NCBI GenBank assembly: GCA_947493585.1
Contig: CANLRI010000002.1
Location: 248,001-312,000 of the forward strand
Origin: an uncultured Planococcus sp.
GTDB taxonomy: Bacteria; Bacillota; Bacilli; Bacillales_A; Planococcaceae
Length of the DNA: 64,000 nt
Direction: 5' to 3'
A model generated the notes under the pieces. It was not told where the DNA came from and did no database searches. It saw only the letters and a program-made list of their open reading frames with translations. The translations under genes were made by a program, and so were the position numbers. Every line of letters begins with the position of its first letter. The first letter of the stretch is position 1. Below, in pieces: positions 9,672 to 18,486 of the stretch.

Positions 9672-9700
9672 TTGCATACGTCAGAATAGTGTGATAAATT
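9672..9700 (+). promoter_or_regulatory. Sigma-A-type promoter of the RpiR/amino-acid operon
   Basis: TTGCAT and TAAATT are separated by 17 bases, ahead of the RpiR gene and immediately upstream of a perfect inverted repeat. The match to consensus is good at -35 (5 of 6 at key positions) and fair at -10. Confidence 0.55.
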
Positions 9701-9715
9701 TAACGAAACAATAAA

Positions 9716-9731
9716 TGAAGTGTAAACTTCA
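9716..9731. promoter_or_regulatory. Inverted repeat, candidate operator of the RpiR-type regulator
   Basis: TGAAGT-GTAA-ACTTCA is a perfect inverted repeat just downstream of the probable promoter and 41 bases before the RpiR start codon. RpiR-family proteins bind inverted repeats of similar size near their own genes, so autoregulation of the operon is a reasonable inference. Confidence 0.5.
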
Positions 9732-9771
9732 GAAAAACATAAAAAGATGCCTAAACTTTAAGGGTGATATT

Positions 9772-10632
9772 ATGAACATAAAGGAATTAATCAACAGCCA
9801 TTTTAATAAGTTATCGAAATCACAAAAAAAGGTGGCAGCCCATGTGCTGGATCATCCGCGGCAAGTCGCACTGAAATCAGCGCAGGAACTGGGTGCAGAG
9901 ATACAAGTCAGCGAAACGACAGTGATCCGCTTTTGCTATAGCCTGCAGCTAGGTGGATATACAGAGTTGCAGAAAATAATCCGTGAGCAGTTATTGAACC
10001 AGGAAAGCAGCCTGGCTGCTTATCGGCAATCGAAGGTGGAACTTCAAGAAGGGCCGCATTTTCTCTCACAGGTGATGGAGCAGGACAGGCATATGATTGC
10101 ACAAACGATGGCCGGAATACAGGAAGAGGAATATGACAAAGCGATTGAACGCCTCTCTTCTGCAAAGACGATTTACGTCTTGGGCATGCGGTCTTCTTTT
10201 GCTGCAGCCAGTTGGCTGTCTTATGCACTGACACTTGTCAGGCCGGATGTACGGCTGATTCGGCCAGAGTCGGAAGACGTTATCCAAACGGTCAGTGGAA
10301 TGGATGAAGACACGGTATTGGTCGTTATTTCGTTTCACCGTTACTTGAAAGAACCTATTCACATTGCGGAGCTGGCAAAAAAGCAGCAGAGCTTTATCGT
10401 CGGCATCAGTGATTCGCAAATAGCACCGATCCATGCAATAGCTGATGTTTTGTTTCCGGTCTATTCGCCGAATAAATCCACTTTGGATGCGACAGCTTCT
10501 CTATTCTCATTCATGAATGCAGTGGTTGCGGGCTTGATTGTAGAAGAAAAAGACGGCTTCGAAAAAAGGCAGGAACGCTATCGTGAATTGAATAGCGATT
10601 TCTTATTTACAGAAGGGACGGAAATGAAATGA
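9772..10632 (+). CDS. MurR/RpiR family transcriptional regulator
   Basis: The product (286 residues from the ATG at 9772, which has AGGGTGAT upstream) has the two-part RpiR layout. Residues 1-75 are an HTH_6 DNA-binding domain (LSKSQKKVAAHVLDHP, then QVSETTVIRFCYSLQLGGY). Residues ~110-260 are a SIS sugar-phosphate-isomerase-like domain (IYVLGMRSSFAAA). SIS domains usually sense phosphosugars, but in this operon the effector may be an amino acid derivative; this is not shown by sequence. It is the first gene of the operon and its stop overlaps the next start (ATGA), so it probably controls the genes downstream and itself. Confidence 0.9.
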   Translation: MNIKELINSHFNKLSKSQKKVAAHVLDHPRQVALKSAQELGAEIQVSETTVIRFCYSLQLGGYTELQKIIREQLLNQESSLAAYRQSKVELQEGPHFLSQVMEQDRHMIAQTMAGIQEEEYDKAIERLSSAKTIYVLGMRSSFAAASWLSYALTLVRPDVRLIRPESEDVIQTVSGMDEDTVLVVISFHRYLKEPIHIAELAKKQQSFIVGISDSQIAPIHAIADVLFPVYSPNKSTLDATASLFSFMNAVVAGLIVEEKDGFEKRQERYRELNSDFLFTEGTEMK

Positions 10633-11765
10633 AAGAAGTCATCGATGAAATAAAGCCTAAAGTAGAAGAAGTATTCGACCATCTTCATAGCCATCCCGAA
10701 ATCAGCTGGAAAGAAGTCGAGACGACCAAGTATTTGAAGGATTTGCTGGAACGGGAAGGAATCGCAGTGGAAACTTTTGAAGATTCGACCGGACTGGTCG
10801 CTGTAGTAGGGGAAGGAAATCCTTGCATTGGGCTGCGGGCGGACATCGATGCGCTTTGGCAGGAAGTTGATGGTGAATATAAAGCCAATCATTCCTGCGG
10901 CCATGATGCCCATATGACATTAGCCATCGGCACATTCCTTGCGCTGAAAAAAATAGGGGTACCTTCACACGGCCGCCTGAAATTGATTTTCCAGCCAGCT
11001 GAAGAAAAAGGAACGGGTGCTTTGTCTTTCGTTGAAAAAGGGATTGTCGATGATGTGGATTATTTGTACGGCGTGCATTTGCGCCCTGCCCAGGAAGTTC
11101 AGGATGGCTATGCCGCACCGGCGATTTTGCATGGATCCGCGAAAATGCTGTCTGGCCGTATCATCGGGACGGATGCCCATGGCGCCCGCCCTCACGAAGG
11201 GCAGAATGCTATCGAAGTGATGGCGCTGCTGGTCCAATCGATTCGTTCGATCCATGTAGATCCGATGGTCCCGCATTCAGCTAAAATGACCATGTTCCAG
11301 TCAGGTGGGGAATCGGCCAATGTCATTCCGGGAACAGCGATATTCAGCATCGACATCCGTGCCCAGACGAATGAGGTGATGGACCAATTGTTTGAGAAAG
11401 TGAAACAGGCGATCGAGTCGGTTGCAGAACTCACAGGCGTGGAAATCCCGATCGAAGTCAAAGCGGAAATAGCGGCTGCACAAGTGGATGATACGGCGGT
11501 AGAGATCATGTCGCAAGCGATCGGGGAAACTTTAGGGACAGAATATCTAGAACCTCCGATCGTCACGCCAGGCGGTGAAGACTTCCATTTCTATACGCTA
11601 AAGAGGCCGGCAGTGAAGGCGACGATGTTGGGTTTAGGCTGCGGGTTGACTCCGGGGCTTCATCACCCGGCTATGACATTCAACCAGGAAAGCCTATTTG
11701 GCGGAATTGAAATTCTTGCCCGGACTATCCAGCATACTTTCGAGCGCTTGGAACAAGAGGGGTGA
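10629..11765 (+). CDS. M20 family amidohydrolase, probable N-succinyl-L-amino acid desuccinylase
   Basis: A 378-residue M20 metallopeptidase. The metal-binding elements are visible: RADIDAL, the SCGHDAH segment with Cys and His ligands, the catalytic Glu pair in FQPAEEKGTGA, and GGEDFHFY near the C-terminus. A dimerisation domain interrupts the catalytic domain, as in hippurate hydrolase and N-acyl-L-amino acid amidohydrolases. It overlaps both neighbours by four bases. Beside a GNAT acyltransferase and an NSAR-type racemase it fits the desuccinylase step that releases free L-amino acid, as established for the Geobacillus kaustophilus gene set. The exact acyl group is inferred from this context. 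Confidence 0.85.
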   Translation: MKEVIDEIKPKVEEVFDHLHSHPEISWKEVETTKYLKDLLEREGIAVETFEDSTGLVAVVGEGNPCIGLRADIDALWQEVDGEYKANHSCGHDAHMTLAIGTFLALKKIGVPSHGRLKLIFQPAEEKGTGALSFVEKGIVDDVDYLYGVHLRPAQEVQDGYAAPAILHGSAKMLSGRIIGTDAHGARPHEGQNAIEVMALLVQSIRSIHVDPMVPHSAKMTMFQSGGESANVIPGTAIFSIDIRAQTNEVMDQLFEKVKQAIESVAELTGVEIPIEVKAEIAAAQVDDTAVEIMSQAIGETLGTEYLEPPIVTPGGEDFHFYTLKRPAVKATMLGLGCGLTPGLHHPAMTFNQESLFGGIEILARTIQHTFERLEQEG

Positions 11766-11770
11766 TTCAG

Positions 11771-12613
11771 GTGGAAAAGAAGTTTACGATACGGAAATTG
11801 GAAACAAACGACGATATGCGGCTCATCCAAATTCTAGAACGTGAAGTTTGGGATATGGATCCGGTTCCAACGCATCAAACCTTTACTGCTTCCAAAAACG
11901 GCGGCATTCTCGTCGGCGCCTTCCATGAAGAAAAGTTGGTTGGTTATAGTTATGGATTTGCAGGATTTAAAGAGGGGAAAGCCTATTTATGTTCTCATAT
12001 GATGGGCATCCATCCTGATTTCCAATCTAGCGGAATCGGCAGAATGCTGAAGGAAGAGCAACGGAAAGCAGCCAAGGAAATCGGATATGATCTGATCCAA
12101 TGGACGTTCGATCCGCTGGAGAGCCGCAATGCTTATTTGAATACAACCCGGCTTAACGGAATATGCTCGACGTATTTGGAGAATTGCTACGGGAAAATGG
12201 ATGATGGGCTGAACAGGGGCCTCCCGACTGATCGCCTTCAAATCGAATGGTGGATTTCAAGTGTCCATGTCGAAAATAAATGGCGCCCTGAAGGCATGCA
12301 TTTCGAAACCCCTTATCGTACGCATCTGTCGGAACTTGGCCATCCGGCCCTTGAAGTGGATGGCAACGAACTGGAAGGCCGTGCGGAAGCATATGAAGTG
12401 CCTGTTCCTAAAGCTTTCCAAACAATCAAGAAAGAAGAGCCGGAGTTGGCGCTGGACTGGCGTTTGAAAATCCGGGAAATTTTCCAAACGCTATTCGCCA
12501 GAGGCTATGCCCTTATAGGGGTCCGGAAAACTGAAGATGCTGTCCAATATTATCAGTTCATCCCGAAAGAGATGATTTCATTAGAAAAAGCAGAAAGAGG
12601 AGAAGCCGTATGA
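11771..12613 (+). CDS. GNAT acyltransferase, probable D-amino acid N-succinyltransferase
   Basis: About 280 residues. The N-terminal half is a GNAT fold with the acyl-CoA binding segment [13 protein letters not shown] (Q/RxxGxG/A type), followed by [14 protein letters not shown], typical of a subgroup found next to OSBS/NSAR genes. The C-terminal ~100 residues extend beyond a minimal GNAT domain. GTG at 11771 is preferred because AGGGGTGA lies at ideal distance; an in-frame GTG at 11762 that overlaps the previous stop is also possible. In the known pathway this enzyme uses succinyl-CoA to acylate D-amino acids before racemisation. Substrate is inferred from operon context. Confidence 0.82.
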   Translation: MEKKFTIRKLETNDDMRLIQILEREVWDMDPVPTHQTFTASKNGGILVGAFHEEKLVGYSYGFAGFKEGKAYLCSHMMGIHPDFQSSGIGRMLKEEQRKAAKEIGYDLIQWTFDPLESRNAYLNTTRLNGICSTYLENCYGKMDDGLNRGLPTDRLQIEWWISSVHVENKWRPEGMHFETPYRTHLSELGHPALEVDGNELEGRAEAYEVPVPKAFQTIKKEEPELALDWRLKIREIFQTLFARGYALIGVRKTEDAVQYYQFIPKEMISLEKAERGEAV

Positions 12614-13737
12614 AAATCATGGAAGTGAATGTGCGAAAACTGAAAATGGTACTTAAACATCCTTTCACCACAAGTTTCGGGACGTTCCAAGAAAAAGAAT
12701 TTCTTGTCGTCGAAGTGAAAGATGAAAAAGGCAATTCAGGGTGGGGGGAATCGGTTGCTTTCCATTCACCCTGGTATAGCGAGGAAACGGTCGAGACCAA
12801 TCTCCATATCATCCGTGATTTCCTTGTGCCGATCGTCTTGGAGAATGACATCATTCACCCAGAAGAAGTGAATGGGCTGTTTGCGCATTTGCGAAAAAAC
12901 AATATGGCGAAATCGGCAGTTGAGGGTGCGGTTTGGGATTTGTACGCGAAACGGGAACAGATTCCACTTGCCCAAGCATTGGGTGGCCAGCTTGAGAAAA
13001 TCGAAGTCGGCATCAGCATAGGCATTAATGAGAATATGCAGGAGCTTATCGAAACAGTCCGCGGATTTGTGGAGGAAGGCTATAAGCGCATCAAAGTGAA
13101 AATCAAGCCGGGCTTTGACGTTGGCGTGATGCGGGAATTGCGCAAACAATTTCCAGACGTCCCGATGATGGCTGATGCCAATTCAGCATATCGCCTTGAA
13201 GACACGGAATTACTGAAAGAACTTGATGAATTCGGCTTAACGATGATTGAGCAGCCGCTCGCATCAGACGACATTATCGACCATGCAAAACTGCAGTCAC
13301 AATTGAAGACACCGATTTGTCTGGATGAAAGCATACATTCACTCGAAGATACAAGAAAAGCCATTGAATTGGGCAGTACGAAAATCATCAATATTAAAAT
13401 CGGCCGTGTCGGCGGCCTGACGGAAGCGAAGAAAATCCATGATTATTGCCTCGAAAAAAATGTGCCGGTATGGTGTGGCGGAATGCTGGAGTCTGGAATC
13501 GGGCGCGCACATAATGTTGCGCTGACGACTTTGCCGAACTTCGTATTGCCGGGCGATACGGCGGGATCTTCAAGATATTGGGAACAGGATATCATCTTGC
13601 CCGAAGTGACGGTGGAGGACGGTTATATCACCGTGCCGAAAGGAAATGGCATCGGCTACGAAGTCGACCGCCAGGCATTGGAACGCTACACGGTAGACAA
13701 ATGGCATTTCTCGAAACAGGAAGAACCGGTCCAATAA
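12610..13737 (+). CDS. menC: o-Succinylbenzoate synthase / N-succinylamino acid racemase (enolase superfamily)
   Basis: A 375-residue enolase-superfamily enzyme of the MenC/NSAR branch. It has the KVK catalytic pair (K162, K164), metal ligands D189 (MADAN), E214 (IEQPL) and D239 (CLDES), and the second-face lysine K263 in NIKIGR. These residues serve both o-succinylbenzoate synthesis for menaquinone and racemisation of N-succinylamino acids, so sequence alone does not separate the roles. The gene is embedded in an M20/GNAT/RpiR operon and not with men genes, which favours the racemase role; dual function is possible. It overlaps the GNAT gene by ATGA. Confidence 0.87.
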   Translation: MKIMEVNVRKLKMVLKHPFTTSFGTFQEKEFLVVEVKDEKGNSGWGESVAFHSPWYSEETVETNLHIIRDFLVPIVLENDIIHPEEVNGLFAHLRKNNMAKSAVEGAVWDLYAKREQIPLAQALGGQLEKIEVGISIGINENMQELIETVRGFVEEGYKRIKVKIKPGFDVGVMRELRKQFPDVPMMADANSAYRLEDTELLKELDEFGLTMIEQPLASDDIIDHAKLQSQLKTPICLDESIHSLEDTRKAIELGSTKIINIKIGRVGGLTEAKKIHDYCLEKNVPVWCGGMLESGIGRAHNVALTTLPNFVLPGDTAGSSRYWEQDIILPEVTVEDGYITVPKGNGIGYEVDRQALERYTVDKWHFSKQEEPVQ

Positions 13738-13772
13738 AGCAGGAATAACATTATGAAAAAGCGGGGGGAAGA

Positions 13773-14852
13773 ATGATGAAGAAGAGTTTTCAAATTGGTG
13801 CTGCGTTCATCGGCGTTATTGTGGGAGCAGGATTTGCATCTGGCCAGGAAGTATTGCAGTTTTTCACTAGTTTTGGCGCGTGGGGTATTTTAGGGTCGGC
13901 CATTGCAGCCGGATTGTTCGCATTTCTGGGCATGAATTTGACTCAACTCGGAAGCCGGTTGCAGACGAAATCCCATGAAAGTGTGGTTTATCATATTTGC
14001 GGAAAGTATTTCGGAACTGCAGTCGACTTTATCATTACATTCTTCCTTTTCGGTGTAACGGTGGTCATGTTCTCGGGATCAGGCGCAATTTTTGAACAGC
14101 AATTCGGCATTCCGAGCCTTGTCGGCAATATTCTAATGGCTGTTTTGGTCATCGGCACTGTTTTGCTCAATGTAAACAAAGTGATTTCACTCATCAGCCT
14201 ATTTACACCGATCCTGCTTTTGGCTGTAATCGCATTGACGGTTTATTCGCTGGCGGTGTTCGACTTTTCGACGGCTGATTTCGGGGCAGCTGCCGGAAGC
14301 CAGGCAGCTCCACATTGGCTGCTTGGCGCTTGCCTATACGTTTCTTATAACCTAGCTGCAGGCGCAGCAATGATGACGGTTATGGGAGGCACGGTGAAAG
14401 ATGAGAAAGTTGCAGGATGGGGCGGCCTGATCGGAGGACTCGGGCTTGGGCTGTTGATTCTCCTGATCAATGTCACTATGCTGACGCAATTAAAAGCAAT
14501 TGCAGCCGTGCCGATGCCGACATTGTTCCTCGCGAACAATATCAGTCCGGTGATGGGCACTCTCATGTCGGTCATCCTCTTGGGCATGATTTACAATACA
14601 GCCGTTGGAATGCTATATGCTTTCACGGCGAGATTGGTAAAACCGGGCACTCAAAAATTCAAAGCATCTGTTGGCATCTTTGGAGTGGTGGCATTTGCTT
14701 CAAGCTTTGTCGGCTTTGTAACCTTGGTTGGCACAGTCTATCCTGTAATGGGTTATTTGGGCTTTGTGCTAATTGCGGCAATCGTGATTGCTTGGTTCCG
14801 GACAAAAAAAGCGGCAAAACAGAAAAAAGCGGCAAAAGTTTTGAGTTTTTAA
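13773..14852 (+). CDS. YkvI-type multi-pass membrane protein, probable amino acid-related transporter
   Basis: 359 residues with about ten hydrophobic helices. The N-terminal motif IGVIVGAGFASGQEVLQFF is characteristic of the YkvI family, which resembles the APC/LeuT-type carriers in its first broken helix (GAGFASG). Family members have no firmly established substrate. It is the last gene of the RpiR operon (35 bases after the racemase gene, own GGGGGGAAG ribosome site), so uptake of a D-amino acid or related compound feeding the neighbouring enzymes is a sensible inference. A strong terminator follows. Confidence 0.8.
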   Translation: MMKKSFQIGAAFIGVIVGAGFASGQEVLQFFTSFGAWGILGSAIAAGLFAFLGMNLTQLGSRLQTKSHESVVYHICGKYFGTAVDFIITFFLFGVTVVMFSGSGAIFEQQFGIPSLVGNILMAVLVIGTVLLNVNKVISLISLFTPILLLAVIALTVYSLAVFDFSTADFGAAAGSQAAPHWLLGACLYVSYNLAAGAAMMTVMGGTVKDEKVAGWGGLIGGLGLGLLILLINVTMLTQLKAIAAVPMPTLFLANNISPVMGTLMSVILLGMIYNTAVGMLYAFTARLVKPGTQKFKASVGIFGVVAFASSFVGFVTLVGTVYPVMGYLGFVLIAAIVIAWFRTKKAAKQKKAAKVLSF

Positions 14853-14903
14853 TATGTTTCTCCAGCATGACAAGTGAATGTTATCTCCAAGAAGCTAGTA
14901 AAT

Positions 14904-14951
14904 AAAGCCGGAATGGATATCACTTTTCAGTGATGCCCATTCCGGCTTTTT
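14904..14951 (+). terminator. Intrinsic terminator of the RpiR/NSAR operon
   Basis: AAAGCCGGAATGG pairs with CCATTCCGGCTTT, with an inner ATCACT/AGTGAT extension, followed by T5. Confidence 0.88.
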
Positions 14952-15104
14952 CAATCAAGAATGATCACAGATATCGTTCTATAAAATTTCATGCCTCACA
15001 GAATGGATATTATAAAAAGATATCCAAAACACATCATAGGGTGGATAATGAAAATAGTAGTATTCGGGTAAGCGGGTTGGAAATTCGTTCGGAGGTGAAG
15101 GGCT

Positions 15105-15737
15105 GTGGCGCAGAAACTGACGATTTTCGGAACCGTTGCTGTGCTTTTATATGTTCTCCATGTCATGCTAGGGGGATGGCTATGGGAAGGCTATCGCCAC
15201 CTCCACCAGCCGATCAGCGATTTGACGGCTCAAGGGGCGCCGGACCGCAGCTTATTGACGGCCATCACAGTTGTGTATGGCATTTGTTCGATTATCTTTG
15301 CTGCGAGTGCCTACGCTGTTTTCAAACGCTTTGCGCCAAAAAATTCCCGCATAGGCATGATGGTTTTTCTTGCGATGCATTTGGTTTCCATCACGTATGG
15401 TTTGTTTCCGCAAGACGAAGCGGGGGCGCCAGTGACGTTTACCGGAATCATGCATTTGGTGGTCACGGCCTTGATTGTCCCGTTGACGATTGTTGCGCCG
15501 CTTCTGATCGGGCTTGGCTTGAGGAAAGTCCATGGATTCCGCAACTATGGGAATTACTCCATCATTACTGGGATTTTCATTTTGATTGCCGGAGGCACGA
15601 CGGCGATTTTTTTCGCCAACGGCTGGCCGTATTTCGGGCTGACTGAACGGCTCAATATCGGTGCGCTGCAGCTGTGGATGCTGGTGTCGTCCATTAAACT
15701 GTTCAACGCCACTATACCGATAAACAAAGGAGATTGA
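15105..15737 (+). CDS. DUF998 family membrane protein
   Basis: A 210-residue protein with six predicted membrane helices and the DUF998 pattern: LHQPISDLTAQGAPD after the first helix and a later GLFPQDEAG loop. The family is of unknown function. The start is GTG with GGAGGTGAAGG upstream. A longer open frame (14930-15646) overlaps it in another frame but lacks a ribosome site and family resemblance. The next small gene begins five bases after the stop. Confidence 0.85.
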   Translation: MAQKLTIFGTVAVLLYVLHVMLGGWLWEGYRHLHQPISDLTAQGAPDRSLLTAITVVYGICSIIFAASAYAVFKRFAPKNSRIGMMVFLAMHLVSITYGLFPQDEAGAPVTFTGIMHLVVTALIVPLTIVAPLLIGLGLRKVHGFRNYGNYSIITGIFILIAGGTTAIFFANGWPYFGLTERLNIGALQLWMLVSSIKLFNATIPINKGD

Positions 15738-15742
15738 CGTTC

Positions 15743-15895
15743 ATGTTCTCGCTTTTCAAGAAAAAATGCGCGGTGTGCAAACACAAAGCGCGTGAACCGC
15801 GAAAGTATTTTGATGACCGCAACGAGCCGGTCTTCGTTTGCCGGCAATGCGTGCTGTATGCCGAGCGGCGGGCGTTCCGCAAGCGCGGTGCTTAG
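15743..15895 (+). CDS. Small zinc-ribbon protein (50 residues)
   Basis: A short gene with the ribosome site AAAGGAGAT nine bases before ATG. The product is very basic and has two CxxC pairs, CAVC (residues 9-12) and CRQC (33-36), which would form one zinc site. It follows the DUF998 gene by five bases and precedes a terminator, so the two form an operon. Small zinc ribbons of this type often bind nucleic acid or protein; no function can be assigned. Confidence 0.72.
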   Translation: MFSLFKKKCAVCKHKAREPRKYFDDRNEPVFVCRQCVLYAERRAFRKRGA

Positions 15896-15903
15896 AATGA
15901 GTG

Positions 15904-15935
15904 AAAACCTGCCAGTTCGAACGGCAGGTTTTTTT
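15904..15935 (+). terminator. Intrinsic terminator after the zinc-ribbon gene
   Basis: AACCTGCC pairs with GGCAGGTT around a nine-base loop, followed by seven T. Confidence 0.88.
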
Positions 15936-16000
15936 CTTCCAAAGGAATTTTTATTCTCCGCTATAATCAAATGAAGCCATACATATGGAAGGGGAAACAC

Positions 16001-16936
16001 ATGAACCATAAAATCGAACTCAAATCCGAAAACCTCCATTCTTCATTCAATAAAGACTATGCATCGATTTTGTCGATTCAATCAGGCGATACCATCGAAG
16101 CCAAGACGCCGGATATCCAGTGGGGCTACTCGGCTCACGCAGGGGAAGAGCGGACAATCTACAGCTCGCGAGAGAACGAAGAAACGCTGGGCCATCCACT
16201 CATCGGTCCGATTGCGGTCGAAGGCGCGAAGCCGGGGATGGTGCTCGAAGTGCGCATCAACGACAATGTGCCTGGCTGGTACGGGCGCAATTGGGCTGGC
16301 GGCACGCCGGCTTGGCAAAACCAGATGCTCGGCATCGCAGACAGCGAGCGCCTGCAAGTGGACTGGGCGCTGGACCGGGAACAGATGACCGGCACATGCA
16401 CCTTGTCAGGAAAAGAATTCAGCGTCGCCTTATCGCCGTTTCTCGGGCTCATCGGCCTTTCGCCAGGAGAAGCGGGCACGCACCGGACATCGCCGCCATA
16501 CCGGACGGGCGGCAATATCGACTGCAAGGAACTGGTCCAAGGTAGTTCGCTGTTCTTGTCGGTTGAAGTCGAAGGGGCGATGCTGTCGTTTGGCGATGGG
16601 CATGCTTTGCAAGGCGACGGCGAGAATTCCGGGACAGCGATCGAATGCCCGATGGATTTCGTCAGCTTCACCATCATCCTTCACGAAGACATGGAACTCA
16701 ACATGCCGAAAGCGAAGACACCTGCGGGCTGGGTGACGTTCGGCTTCAATGAAGACTTGAACCAAGCGGCGGCGACCGCACTTGATGAAATGGCCGGTTT
16801 GATCCAACAGTTTCATTCGCTATCGAAAACCGAAGCAGTGGCACTTGCGAGTGTCGCAGTCGACTTGCACATCACACAAATTGTCAACGGCGTTAAAGGG
16901 GTGCACGCCATCTTGCCGCACGGTGCAATTCGTTGA
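16001..16936 (+). CDS. Acetamidase/formamidase family protein
   Basis: A 311-residue cytoplasmic protein of the acetamidase/formamidase family, which hydrolyses short amides to ammonia and a carboxylate. Visible family features are GHPLIGPIAVEGAKPGM, the APxxG-like FLGLIGLSPGEAG segment, GGNIDCKEL and the acidic DGHALQGDGE metal-site region. The start at 16001 has GGAAGGGG upstream; an in-frame ATG at 15971 lacks one. TATAAT at 15962 may be the -10 box. It is a single gene with a shared convergent terminator. Confidence 0.9.
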   Translation: MNHKIELKSENLHSSFNKDYASILSIQSGDTIEAKTPDIQWGYSAHAGEERTIYSSRENEETLGHPLIGPIAVEGAKPGMVLEVRINDNVPGWYGRNWAGGTPAWQNQMLGIADSERLQVDWALDREQMTGTCTLSGKEFSVALSPFLGLIGLSPGEAGTHRTSPPYRTGGNIDCKELVQGSSLFLSVEVEGAMLSFGDGHALQGDGENSGTAIECPMDFVSFTIILHEDMELNMPKAKTPAGWVTFGFNEDLNQAAATALDEMAGLIQQFHSLSKTEAVALASVAVDLHITQIVNGVKGVHAILPHGAIR

Positions 16937-16944
16937 ACAATATA

Positions 16945-16987
16945 AAAAATGCCAGGAAAGAGGAAATTCCTCTTTCCTGGCATTTTT
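16945..16987. terminator. Bidirectional intrinsic terminator
   Basis: A near-perfect palindrome of about 43 bases: AAAAATGCCAGGAAAGAGG pairs with its complement around a short AT centre. It has T-runs on both strands and lies between the convergent acetamidase and citrate-transporter genes. Confidence 0.9.
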
Positions 16988-16990
16988 CTA

Positions 16991-18313
16991 TTAGACGACC
17001 CCAATCAAAACGGAGACAGCGAGCAAGACGATGCTGAAGCCCCACATGATCGGCAGAGAGTAGCGGATATGGCGGCCCATCTCGAGCCCGGCCAAGCCAA
17101 GTGCGAGCCACAGAGCAGGTGAGAACGGGCTGACGAACGTGCCGATGATATTGCCGATGATCATCGCATACGCAGCTGACAGCGACGACACGCCAGCGCC
17201 TGTGACGACTTGCTCGACAATCGGGAACAAGGCGAAATAGTAGGCGTCGGTGCTGAGCAATAGATCGAACGGGACGCCGAAGAATCCAATGATCAAGTGC
17301 AGGTAAGGAATGACGAATGCCGGCAAGATCGTCACCAAATCACTGGCAATCGAGTCGAGCATTAAAGTGCCTTCCAGGATACCAAGGAACGAACCAGCCG
17401 CCAAAATGATCGCAGCCATGAGAAGGGCGTTGGGCGCATGATCTTTGATGCGGTCCATTTGGTCTTTCATGTCTGGGTAGTTGAGCGGCAAGGCAATGCT
17501 GACGCCGATCATGAAGGCAAGGCCGGCAGGAATGACGCCCCATACGAGCACGCCGATAACAGCGAGTGCCAAGAGAGTATTGGCCCATAAGAGCTTTGGC
17601 CGGCGCAAGGCAGCAGCTTTTTGTGACTTTTCATCTTGAGCCGTCACATCGAGTGGGTCTGCTTCTTCGAAGATTTCTTTATTGAAATCACCGCGTCTAG
17701 CGATGAGGCGCTTTTCGCGCATCGCGAGCAATACGGCCAGGGCGATCAACAGGATGAGCCCGATCACTTGGACTTTGATCAGCGGGCGCCATAATTCAGT
17801 TACGTCCATGCCAAGAACAGCAGCGGTGCGGCCGAGCGGTCCAGCCCACGGCAGCATATTCATGATGCTCGCCGAAGTACCGACCAGCAATAGCAGGAGA
17901 TAAGGATTCATTTTCAAACGCTTGTAAAGCGGAAGCAGTGCTGGGATGGTGATCAGGAAAGTGGAAGCGCCGGATCCATCGAGTTGTGCCACCGCAGCGA
18001 TGACGACGGTGCCGACTGCGACAGCGATGACGTTTCCTTTAGAGACAGCGATCATTTTATTGATCAACGGGTCGAACAAACCGACATCTTGCATGATGCC
18101 GAAGAAAAGAATGGCGAAGATGAACATAATGACGACGCTGATGACCGATTCGACGCCGCTGTTGAAGAAGTCGCCGATTTCCGCAAAGCTGAAGCCTGCG
18201 ACAAAGGCAGCCACAATCGGCACGAGCACAAGTGCGACGATCGGCGTGATTTTATTGCTGATAAGAAGTGCCACAATGATGATGATCGTGAATAAGGCAA
18301 TAATGCTTAACAT
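16991..18313 (-). CDS. CitMHS family citrate/metal transporter
   Basis: A 440-residue secondary carrier with about eleven membrane helices. It matches the CitMHS family (CitM/CitH of Bacillus), which takes up citrate complexed with divalent metals in symport with protons. Telling segments are AQLDGSGASTFLITIPALLPLYK, which follows an MQDVGLFDP stretch, and NMLPWAGPLGRTA. It lies downstream of a DcuS/CitA-type sensor kinase and regulator on the same strand, as with citST-citM in B. subtilis. A cre-like box in the leader suggests carbon catabolite control. Which metal or which di/tricarboxylate is carried is not determined. Confidence 0.9.
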   Translation of the reverse strand: MLSIIALFTIIIIVALLISNKITPIVALVLVPIVAAFVAGFSFAEIGDFFNSGVESVISVVIMFIFAILFFGIMQDVGLFDPLINKMIAVSKGNVIAVAVGTVVIAAVAQLDGSGASTFLITIPALLPLYKRLKMNPYLLLLLVGTSASIMNMLPWAGPLGRTAAVLGMDVTELWRPLIKVQVIGLILLIALAVLLAMREKRLIARRGDFNKEIFEEADPLDVTAQDEKSQKAAALRRPKLLWANTLLALAVIGVLVWGVIPAGLAFMIGVSIALPLNYPDMKDQMDRIKDHAPNALLMAAIILAAGSFLGILEGTLMLDSIASDLVTILPAFVIPYLHLIIGFFGVPFDLLLSTDAYYFALFPIVEQVVTGAGVSSLSAAYAMIIGNIIGTFVSPFSPALWLALGLAGLEMGRHIRYSLPIMWGFSIVLLAVSVLIGVV

Positions 18314-18355
18314 ACTGGATTCCCCCTAGTTGCAAAGTAGCGCGGAGGATTATTT

Positions 18356-18369
18356 TGTAAACGCATACA
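18356..18369 (-). promoter_or_regulatory. cre-like box (CcpA) upstream of the citrate transporter
   Basis: On the minus strand TGTATGCGTTTACA fits the cre consensus TGWNANCGNTNWCA with one mismatch. It lies about 43 bases before the transporter start. B. subtilis citM is known to be CcpA-repressed, which supports the reading. Confidence 0.45.
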
Positions 18370-18486
18370 TCTTGGCGTAAAAAATAAATCCCCCGGTTCA
18401 AGTTATAAATAACAACTTATCACAGAGAGATTTGAAAAATAAGATTATTCACTTAAGGCGACTAAACAGCGTTTTGGGGGTTTTGT

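Noticed and set aside
14930..15646. Long open frame of 238 codons overlapping the DUF998 gene
   Set aside because: It runs in another frame through a typical six-helix DUF998 protein, has Cys/His/Trp-rich nonsense composition and no ribosome site.
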